Assembly: GCF_001642995.1 (NCBI RefSeq)
Contig: NZ_LOHS01000015.1
Span: 1 to 33,276, forward strand
Direction of reading: 5' to 3'
DNA length: 33,276 bases
Source of the DNA: Streptomyces jeddahensis
Lineage (GTDB): Bacteria > Actinomycetota > Actinomycetes > Streptomycetales > Streptomycetaceae
A program made the translations under genes and the position numbers. The notes beneath the pieces are model-generated. The model saw nothing but the letters and a program-made list of their open reading frames with translations, did no database searches and was not told where the DNA came from. Shown piece by piece: positions 7,251 to 13,151 of this stretch. Each line of letters begins with the position of its first letter. Within the stretch, counting starts at the first letter, position 1.

Positions 7251-8195
7251 GTGACGTCAGCCCCACTCGCCGCTCGACTGCGCATCCCCAGCGGGCCGCT
7301 GTTCTTCCCCGTCACCGCCTACGGCCGGGACGGCTCCGTCAACCTCGACGCCTACCGCGCCCACGTGCGCCGCGGTGTCGAGGCCGGTGCGGCCGCCGTC
7401 TTCGCCTGCTGCGGCACCGGCGAGTTCCACGCGCTCACCCCGGAGGAGTTCCAGGCCTGCGTCGCCGCGGCCGTCGAGGAGGCGGCGGGCCGCGTTCCGG
7501 TGGTCGCGGGCGCCGGATACGGCACGGCGCTCGCCGTGCGGTACGCGAAGCTCGCCGAGGACGCCGGGGCCGACGGACTGCTCGCCATGCCCCCGTACCT
7601 CGTGATCGCCGGGCAGGACGGGCTCGTACGGCACTACACGCAGCTCGCCGACGCGACCTCGCTCGACGTCATCGTCTACCAGCGGGACAACGCCGTGTTC
7701 ACGCCGGAGACGGTGGTCGAGCTCGCCCGGCACCCCCGTATCGTCGGCCTCAAGGACGGGGTCGGAGACCTGGACCTGCTGCAGCGCATCGTCAGCGCCG
7801 TACGCCAGGAGCCGACCGGCCAGGAGTTCCTGTACTTCAACGGCCTGCCGACCGCCGAACTCACCGGCCTCGCCTACCGCGGCATCGGCGTCACGCTCTA
7901 CTCCTCGGCCGTCTTCTGCTTCGCGCCCGAGATCGCGCTCGCCTTCCACAAGGCGCTGAACTCCGGCGACGACGCCACCGCGGACCGCCTCATCGACGGC
8001 TTCTACCGCCCCCTCGTCGAGCTGCGCAACCAGGGCCGCGGATACGCTGTCTCGCTGGTCAAGGCGGGTGTCAGGCTGCGCGGCCTCGACGTGGGCGAGG
8101 TACGGCCGCCGCTGCACGAACCCGCCGAGGACCACGTCAAGCGCCTCGCCGAGCTGATCGAGCGTGGGTACGCCCTGCTGCAGGAGACCGCATGA
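7251..8195 (+). CDS. kdgD: 5-dehydro-4-deoxyglucarate dehydratase
   Basis: This 314-residue DHDPS/NAL-superfamily barrel has signatures specific to KdgD: GPLFFPVT near residue 15, FACCGTGEFHALT (51-63), YQRDNAVF (Tyr143) and the Schiff-base lysine in VGLKDG (Lys168). The enzyme dehydrates and decarboxylates 5-keto-4-deoxyglucarate to 2-oxoglutarate semialdehyde. With the divergent uronate dehydrogenase this marks an oxidative D-galacturonate route. The GTG at 7251 follows AAGGGAG. The last bases overlap the next gene (ATGA), so the two are co-translated. The galactarate dehydratase and the semialdehyde dehydrogenase that complete the route are not in this window. Confidence 0.93.
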   Translation: MTSAPLAARLRIPSGPLFFPVTAYGRDGSVNLDAYRAHVRRGVEAGAAAVFACCGTGEFHALTPEEFQACVAAAVEEAAGRVPVVAGAGYGTALAVRYAKLAEDAGADGLLAMPPYLVIAGQDGLVRHYTQLADATSLDVIVYQRDNAVFTPETVVELARHPRIVGLKDGVGDLDLLQRIVSAVRQEPTGQEFLYFNGLPTAELTGLAYRGIGVTLYSSAVFCFAPEIALAFHKALNSGDDATADRLIDGFYRPLVELRNQGRGYAVSLVKAGVRLRGLDVGEVRPPLHEPAEDHVKRLAELIERGYALLQETA

Positions 8196-9421
8196 AGGAC
8201 CGCCTGGAGGACCGACTGAAGGACCCCGTGAAGGGCCGTCTGAAGGCCTCCGCTTTCGTCTACCCCTGGGACGTCATCGGGGACCCGGACGCCGCCGCCC
8301 GCATCGCGGACCTCGGCGTCCAGCAGGTGACCCTCGCGTCCGCCTACCACTCCACGCGCGCGTTGACCCCGCGCCATCCGCGCCACCGCATCGTGACCGC
8401 CGAGCACGCCGCCGTGCTGTACCCGCCTTCCCCCGAGCGGTGGGAAGAGCGGACTCTGCGGCCGTACGCCGCCGGGGACTGGGCGCCCGGTGACGCCTTC
8501 GGAGAGGCCGCCGAGGCCCTGGCGGCAGCGGGCCTCGACGTGCACACCTGGGTGGTGCTCGCGCACAACTCGCGCCTGGGCGCCGACCACCCGGACACGT
8601 CGGTCGTCAACGCCTACGGCGACCGCTACCCCTGGGCGCCCTGCATCGCCCAGCCCGCCACGCGCGCGTACCTGATCGACCTCGCGGCCGAGGCGGCGGT
8701 ACGGCCCGGCGCCCGCGGCACCGAGCTCGAGTCGCTGGGCTGGTACGGGCTCGCACACCTGCACGCCCACGACAAGATCGCGGGCGTGGGGCTCGGTGAC
8801 GCGGAGCAGTACCTGATGTCGCTCTGCTTCTGCCCGTCCTGCCGTGACGGCTACACGGAACAGGGCCTCGATCCCGACGAGCTCGCGGCAGCCGTACGAG
8901 CCGCCCTGGAACCCGTATGGCGGGGCGCGCCACCGGAGGGAGGCTGGCCGGCGATCGAGAAACTCCTCGGTGCCGACAAGGCGGCCGCCACGCGCGCGTG
9001 GCGCGACGGAACGGCCCGGACGCTCCAGGAGGCCGCGGTCTCGGCGGTACGCGCGGCCGCCGCCAGGTCCGGCGCGGACGACTTCCAGGTGCTGCTGCAC
9101 GCGGACCCCGTCCCGTACCACTGCGGAGCGAACGCGGGCGTCGACCCCGCGCACATCCTGTCCGTGGCCGACGGTGTGGTCGTGCCGTGCACGGGCGGTA
9201 CGGGTCTGCTGGCGCCCTTCGCCGAACACCGCGGGGAGCGCGGCGTCCTCGCGGCCAACTTCACGATCGTCTCGGGCATGGGCGGCAGTCCGGCCACCCT
9301 GGCGTCCGACGCGGCCCGCGCGGCCGACTCGGGCGCGACGGAACTGCGGCTGTACCACGCGGGGCTGGCGTCGGACGCGGACCTGGAGGAGGTGCGGGGG
9401 GCACTGGCCGTGCTGGGCTGA
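8192..9421 (+). CDS. unrecognised barrel-like protein coupled to kdgD
   Basis: This 409-residue protein without a signal peptide or membrane segment is predicted cytoplasmic. I do not recognise its family with certainty. Features resemble glycoside-hydrolase-like (beta/alpha)8 barrels: an opening strand SAFVYPWDVIGD, VHTWVVLAHNSRLG, NAYGDRYPWAPCIAQPATRAYLIDLA, TELESLGWYGLAHLHAHDKI, and a CFCPSC cysteine pair like the metal or structural C-x-C-x-x-C site seen in some such families. Later come FQVLLHADPVPYHCGAN, VVVPCTGGTG and ELRLYHAG. The N-terminus (MKDRLEDRLKDPVKGRLK) is a repetitive charged stretch. The ATG overlaps the kdgD stop, so the product is probably made with KdgD and acts on galacturonate or a derivative. 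An unknown hydrolase, lactonase or isomerase are all possible. Confidence 0.8.
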   Translation: MKDRLEDRLKDPVKGRLKASAFVYPWDVIGDPDAAARIADLGVQQVTLASAYHSTRALTPRHPRHRIVTAEHAAVLYPPSPERWEERTLRPYAAGDWAPGDAFGEAAEALAAAGLDVHTWVVLAHNSRLGADHPDTSVVNAYGDRYPWAPCIAQPATRAYLIDLAAEAAVRPGARGTELESLGWYGLAHLHAHDKIAGVGLGDAEQYLMSLCFCPSCRDGYTEQGLDPDELAAAVRAALEPVWRGAPPEGGWPAIEKLLGADKAAATRAWRDGTARTLQEAAVSAVRAAAARSGADDFQVLLHADPVPYHCGANAGVDPAHILSVADGVVVPCTGGTGLLAPFAEHRGERGVLAANFTIVSGMGGSPATLASDAARAADSGATELRLYHAGLASDADLEEVRGALAVLG

Positions 9422-9442
9422 TGTGCACGGGACCGGTGCACA
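9422..9442 (+). terminator. hairpin after the kdgD operon
   Basis: TGTGCAC and GTGCACA arms flank a 7-base loop directly after the TGA stop of the barrel-protein gene. It probably ends the two-gene transcript. Confidence 0.45.
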
Positions 9443-9482
9443 GCTCCGCTGGACCCCGTCCGCTAAGCGATCAGCGTTCTGG

Positions 9483-9506
9483 GAATCGGCGAATCGGCGA
9501 ATCGGC
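9483..9506. repeat. 8-base tandem repeat, three copies
   Basis: GAATCGGC occurs three times in a row in the gap between the barrel-protein gene and the next gene. It is noncoding as far as I can see and may vary in copy number. Confidence 0.9.
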
Positions 9507-9605
9507 GATGAGTTTTCGGCCCGTGGGCGGTCTGATGAGGTACGGAGGCTCACGGGGGCTCACGGATTGTGAGAGGCGGAGCCCAGGACCAGCGAGGAGG
9601 ATCCC

Positions 9606-10193
9606 ATGACGTCGCCGATCGTCGACTTCGGACCGCAGACCAGGCTGATGGCGCGGCTCGCCGAGCACGTCACCGAGGAGCAGCTGGGCGCCGCCACGCC
9701 CTGCCCGGACTATGCGGTGCACAACCTGCTGGGCCATGTCGTCGGGCTGACCGTGGCCTTCCGGGATGCCGCACGTAAGGACTTCGGCCCGACGACCGAC
9801 ACCGATCCCGGGTCGTTCATGCCCGACGTGGAACCGGACTGGCGAAGCGTCCTGCCGAAGCTGCTCGACGAGCTGGCTGAGGCATGGCGGGACTCGCGGG
9901 CGTGGGAGGGCATGACCCGCGCGGGCAGCGTTGACCTGCCGGGTGCCGTGGCAGGAGCCGTCGCCATGGACGAGCTCGTGGTGCACGGCTGGGATCTGGC
10001 CCGCGCCACGGGCCAGGACTACGCGCCCGACACCCCCAGCCTGGAAGCCGCGCACAGCTTGCTCGCCCAGGCAGCCGAGGACCCGGACCGCGGCGGCCTG
10101 TTCGGCCCGGTCGTCCCCGTCCCGCCCGACGCCCCACTCCTGGACCGCGTCATCGGCCTGAGCGGCCGCGATCCGGGCTGGACGCCGGCCTGA
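9606..10193 (+). CDS. TIGR03086-type metal-binding protein (maleylpyruvate isomerase/DinB fold)
   Basis: This 195-residue protein has the four-helix DinB/MDMPI layout. TPCPDYAVHNLLGHVVG (about residues 31-47) carries the first metal histidine, and AMDELVVHGWDLARATG (about 119-135) carries a second. The C-terminus has LFGPVVPVP and ends in RDPGW. Members are small cytoplasmic proteins, often related to mycothiol-dependent enzymes, with largely unknown substrates. The ATG follows GAGGA at a 6-base gap. It is a single gene convergent with the antitoxin-like gene and shows no functional link to the sugar genes. Confidence 0.88.
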   Translation: MTSPIVDFGPQTRLMARLAEHVTEEQLGAATPCPDYAVHNLLGHVVGLTVAFRDAARKDFGPTTDTDPGSFMPDVEPDWRSVLPKLLDELAEAWRDSRAWEGMTRAGSVDLPGAVAGAVAMDELVVHGWDLARATGQDYAPDTPSLEAAHSLLAQAAEDPDRGGLFGPVVPVPPDAPLLDRVIGLSGRDPGWTPA

Positions 10194-10244
10194 CCTCCTC
10201 GGACGGCGCGACCCGGCACTCCGCTAACTGGGCGCCGACGGGCA

Positions 10245-10550
10245 TCAACGCCGGCGCTCCCGGTCCCGCTCCTCGACCAAGAGATGGGACAGCTCAGGCA
10301 GCTCGGGTGCGAGCTCGAGGGCAAGGTCTGGCATGCCCTGCTCCGCGGGCGGGTGGGCGTCACCGGAATCGAGCATGCGCTGCAGCGCCGCCGGGACCCC
10401 GGTCTCGGGCACCGTCCGCGACACAGCCTCGGGCACCAGGCGCAGCAAGGGCTTGCCCTGATCGGTGACCAGGACCGTCAAGCCGGACTCGACCAGGGCC
10501 AGGGCCTCGGACGGGTTCTGCTCGAATTCACGCAGACCGACGGTCTTCAT
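10245..10550 (-). CDS. Phd/YefM-type antitoxin homologue, no adjacent toxin
   Basis: This 101-residue protein begins MKTVGLREFEQNPSEALALVESGLTVLVTDQGKPLLRLVP. The pattern of MKT or similar, then F-x-x-N, then LVTDQGKPLLRLVP is the DNA-binding domain of Phd/YefM antitoxins. The C-terminus is Glu/Leu/Arg-rich (PDLALELAPELPEL) and would normally wrap around a toxin. No toxin frame (Doc, RelE or VapC type) lies on either side: downstream is the convergent gene, upstream a divergent hydrolase. A longer start at 10589 would place the palindrome 10565-10578 inside the gene; the homology begins at 10550, so the shorter form is preferred. Confidence 0.75.
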   Translation of the reverse strand: MKTVGLREFEQNPSEALALVESGLTVLVTDQGKPLLRLVPEAVSRTVPETGVPAALQRMLDSGDAHPPAEQGMPDLALELAPELPELSHLLVEERDRERRR

Positions 10551-10564
10551 GCGACGAACTTCAA

Positions 10565-10578
10565 GGGACGTACGTCCC
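10565..10578. promoter_or_regulatory. perfect 14-base palindrome upstream of the antitoxin-like gene
   Basis: GGGACGTACGTCCC reads the same on both strands and lies 15 bases upstream of the ATG at 10550, between two divergent genes. Phd-family antitoxins repress their own promoters through palindromes, so this is a good operator candidate. Confidence 0.55.
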
Positions 10579-10611
10579 GGGAAAGCCATGCGCTGACGAG
10601 CGACGCCCGCC

Positions 10612-10617
10612 TAACCT
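10612..10617 (+). promoter_or_regulatory. -10 element of a probable leaderless transcript
   Basis: TAACCT lies 6 bases before the ATG of the MBL-fold gene and no SD is present, only a run of C. The spacing fits transcription starting at or next to the ATG, giving a leaderless mRNA. Confidence 0.45.
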
Positions 10618-10623
10618 CCCCCC

Positions 10624-11406
10624 ATGCCTCTGACCCTCACCCCCCTCGGTACCGCCTCGCCCCATCCCCAGCCCGGACGCCCCTGCTCGGGGTATCTGCT
10701 GAGCGGTGGCGGGGCCGACGTGTGGGTGGACGCCGGACCGGGGACGTTCGCCGAATTGCAGCGGCACACCGATCCGGCGGGGCTGTCCGGGATCTGGATC
10801 TCGCATCTGCACGCGGACCACAGTGCCGATCTGCTGTCGGCTGTGTATGGGCTTGCCTACGGCGGGCTGACGCCCGACGCGCCCATCCCCGTGTACGCGC
10901 CGGCTGACTGCGCGCGTCGCCTCGCCGGGTTCTTCGGTAAGGCCGACCCCGCGTTCATGGACGGAGTCTTCGCCTTCGAGGCGCTGTACGACGGTCACGA
11001 AGCACGCCTCGGCGGGATGCGGCTGACCAGCCGCGCCGTCGTGCACGACACCGAGGCCTACGGCCTGCGGGCCGAGTGCGACGGGGCCGTGCTCGCGTAC
11101 TCGGGGGACAGCGGGCCCTGTGAGGCGCTCCGCGGACTCGCCCGCGGTGCCGACCTCCTGCTGTGCGAGGCCGACATCGACCGGCATCGCGAACGTGAAC
11201 AGCAGCAGGTGCATCTCACGCCGGAAGACGCCGGTGCGCTCGCCCGCTCCGCGGCTGTCCGGGAGCTCGTGATCACGCATGTCGGGCCGACACTCACGCC
11301 CGAGTCGGCGACCGAGCGTGCCGCCGCCGTCTTCGGCGGGCCCACAGTGGCGGCCCGCGAAGGGAACGCCCACGTCATCGGGGGCGGGCGCGTCATCCAC
11401 GCGTAA
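10624..11406 (+). CDS. MBL-fold metallo-hydrolase
   Basis: This 260-residue protein of the metallo-beta-lactamase superfamily is close in layout to RNase Z/phosphodiesterase-like members. It has TPLGTASPHP at the start, the zinc motif HLHADHSAD (His61, His63, Asp65, His66), a further histidine in AVVHDTEAYG, the bridging Asp in YSGDSG, and a last histidine in VITHVGP. It has no signal peptide and is predicted cytoplasmic. Members hydrolyse phosphodiester or ester bonds, and the substrate cannot be told here. The start has no SD, matching a leaderless transcript. Confidence 0.88.
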   Translation: MPLTLTPLGTASPHPQPGRPCSGYLLSGGGADVWVDAGPGTFAELQRHTDPAGLSGIWISHLHADHSADLLSAVYGLAYGGLTPDAPIPVYAPADCARRLAGFFGKADPAFMDGVFAFEALYDGHEARLGGMRLTSRAVVHDTEAYGLRAECDGAVLAYSGDSGPCEALRGLARGADLLLCEADIDRHREREQQQVHLTPEDAGALARSAAVRELVITHVGPTLTPESATERAAAVFGGPTVAAREGNAHVIGGGRVIHA

Positions 11407-11468
11407 CCCGCAGGCGCGGAACCCGCGTTGCTCTCCCGCCCGTTCAAAAACTTCTCCTGTCCGAAGCG

Positions 11469-11497
11469 TTGACGAAACACAGGCCCCCTCCTACCTT
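11469..11497 (+). promoter_or_regulatory. predicted promoter of the GntR-lyase-dehydratase operon
   Basis: TTGACG (11469-11474) and TACCTT (11492-11497) are spaced 17 bases apart, a good vegetative promoter. The start point would be near 11504, just before the symmetric elements at 11506-11528. Confidence 0.6.
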
Positions 11498-11505
11498 CAA
11501 CGCGT

Positions 11506-11528
11506 CGTACTTCGTACGTCATATATGA
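11506..11528. promoter_or_regulatory. operator candidates before the GntR-type gene
   Basis: CGTAC-TTC-GTACG (11506-11518) is followed directly by the perfect palindrome TCATATATGA (11519-11528), the most AT-rich patch of this gap. Both lie just downstream of the predicted start point, fitting self-repression by the regulator. Confidence 0.45.
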
Positions 11529-11558
11529 GACGCGATACGCGAGATCCGAGAGGCGCGC

Positions 11559-12224
11559 ATGACCTCTGTGCCCACACCGATCCCCTCCCGCACGCAGTTC
11601 GTGCTGGAGGGGATCAAACACCGCATCCTCACCGGGCAGTTGACGCCAGGTCAGGCACTGGTCGAGACGGAGCTCGCCGCGCAGTTCGGGGTGTCCAAGA
11701 CGCCCGTGCGCGAGGCGCTCAAGACGCTGGCCGGCACCGGGCTCGTCGTGATGAACCAGTACAAGGGCGTCACGGTGCGCATGGTGGACGCGGACATGGC
11801 GCGCGAGGTCTACGACGTGCGGCTGCTCCTGGAGCCCGAGGCGCTGCGGCGGTCCGTGCACCGCGGTGCCTCGCTGGACGCGGCGCGCGAGGCGCTGACC
11901 CGGGCCGACGCCGCCACCGATACCGCCGAACGCTCCCTGGCCAACCGCGAGTTCCACCGCGCCATCTACGTGCCGTGCGGCAATCCGCTGCTCGGCCGCA
12001 TGCTCGACGAGGTCCGCGACCAGGCGGCGCTGGTCTCCGCGGTCGCCTGGGCCGCCGACCCGTCCTGGGAGCGGGAGGCCGCCGAGCACCGGGAGATCCT
12101 GCGGCTCGCCCTCGAGGGCGACGCGGACGGCGCGGCCGGCGCCCTCCACGCGCACATCGCGTCGTTCGTGCAACGGGCCTTCCCCGAGTCCGGGGACGCC
12201 AAGGGAGTGGGTGAGCAGGCATGA
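11559..12224 (+). CDS. GntR-family regulator, FadR/FCD subfamily
   Basis: This 221-residue regulator has an N-terminal winged helix (FVLEGIKHRILTGQLTPGQALVETELAAQFGVSKTPVREALKTLAGTGLV, about residues 14-62). An all-helical FCD sensor domain follows, with EVYDVRLLLEPEALR, NREFHRAIY and AAEHREILRLALEGD, where histidines and an Asp usually bind a metal and a carboxylic acid. FCD regulators often respond to sugar acids. It overlaps the next gene by ATGA and so is co-translated with a sugar-acid lyase and dehydratase, whose substrate or product is the likely inducer. Confidence 0.92.
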   Translation: MTSVPTPIPSRTQFVLEGIKHRILTGQLTPGQALVETELAAQFGVSKTPVREALKTLAGTGLVVMNQYKGVTVRMVDADMAREVYDVRLLLEPEALRRSVHRGASLDAAREALTRADAATDTAERSLANREFHRAIYVPCGNPLLGRMLDEVRDQAALVSAVAWAADPSWEREAAEHREILRLALEGDADGAAGALHAHIASFVQRAFPESGDAKGVGEQA

Positions 12225-13129
12225 CGGCGACGTTCGAGCCCGAGCGGGCGGCGCTCGCCGACGTCGTGGCGATCCCGGTGACGCCGTTCGCCGAGGACGG
12301 CACCATCGACCAGGACGCGTACCGCACCCTGCTGCGCCGGCTCCTCGACGGCGGCGTGCGGATCCTCACGCCGAACGGCAACACCGGCGAGTTCTACGCC
12401 CTCACACCAGAAGAGCGGCGCATCGTCACCGAGTTGACGATCGACGAGGCGGGCGACCGGGCCGCGATCCTGGTCGGCGTGGGCCACGACGTGCCGACCG
12501 CCGTCGCCGCCGCCCGCCACGCCCGCGAGGCCGGGGCACAGATGGTGATGGTCCATCAGCCCGTGCACCCGTACGTCTCCGACGGCGGCTGGGTCGACTA
12601 CCACCGGGCGATCGCCGAGGCCGTCCCCGAGCTGGGCGTCGTCCCCTACATCCGCAACGCGGCGCTGAGCGGCGAGCGTCTCGCCGAGCTGGGCGAGGCC
12701 TGCCCCAACGTCATCGGCGTGAAGTACGCGGTGCCGGACGCCGCCCGGTTCGCGGGCTTCGCGCGCGACGCCGGCCTGGACCGCTTCGTGTGGATCGCGG
12801 GCCTCGCCGAGCCGTACGCGCCCTCGTACTTCTCCGCGGGCGCCACCGGCTTCACCTCCGGGCTCGTGAACGTCGCGCCCGCCGTCTCCATGAACATGAT
12901 CGAAGCGCTTCGATCCGGCGACTACCCGGCCGCGATGAAGGTCTGGGAGCAGATCCGGCGCTTCGAGGAGCTGCGTGCCGCGCACCGCTCCGCCAACAAC
13001 GTCACCGTCGTCAAGGAGGCCCTCGCCTCGCTCGGCCTGTGCCGCCGGGACGTACGCGCCCCGAGCAAGGTGCTGCCCGAGGCCGAGCGCGCTGAGGTCG
13101 CCGCGATCGCCGCGGGGTGGTCGATATGA
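12221..13129 (+). CDS. DHDPS-family lyase/dehydratase, probably 2-keto-3-deoxy sugar acid
   Basis: This 302-residue class I aldolase-fold enzyme has VVAIPVTPF at the start, PNGNTGEFYALTPEER (51-66), the catalytic tyrosine in VVPYIRN (Tyr143) and the Schiff-base lysine in VIGVKYA (Lys168). The active-site positions match those of the neighbouring KdgD, but the KdgD-specific loops (FACCGTGEF, YQRDNAVF) are replaced. It is not a close copy of lysine-pathway DapA. Coupling to an L-arabinonate-type dehydratase suggests it acts on 2-keto-3-deoxypentonate, either by dehydration to 2-oxoglutarate semialdehyde or by aldol cleavage. Which reaction it performs cannot be decided from sequence. The gene also contains the 18-base palindrome 12898-12915. 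Confidence 0.85.
   Translation: MTATFEPERAALADVVAIPVTPFAEDGTIDQDAYRTLLRRLLDGGVRILTPNGNTGEFYALTPEERRIVTELTIDEAGDRAAILVGVGHDVPTAVAAARHAREAGAQMVMVHQPVHPYVSDGGWVDYHRAIAEAVPELGVVPYIRNAALSGERLAELGEACPNVIGVKYAVPDAARFAGFARDAGLDRFVWIAGLAEPYAPSYFSAGATGFTSGLVNVAPAVSMNMIEALRSGDYPAAMKVWEQIRRFEELRAAHRSANNVTVVKEALASLGLCRRDVRAPSKVLPEAERAEVAAIAAGWSI
12898..12915. repeat. perfect 18-base palindrome inside a coding region
   Basis: GATCGAAGCGCTTCGATC is a perfect palindrome within the DHDPS-family gene, encoding part of MIEALRS. Its core AAGCGCTT is the same as that of the LacI-type site at 15080-15091. It could be an intragenic operator. Confidence 0.6.
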
Positions 13130-13151
13130 GAGCCGGGGAGAGGTGGTCGAT

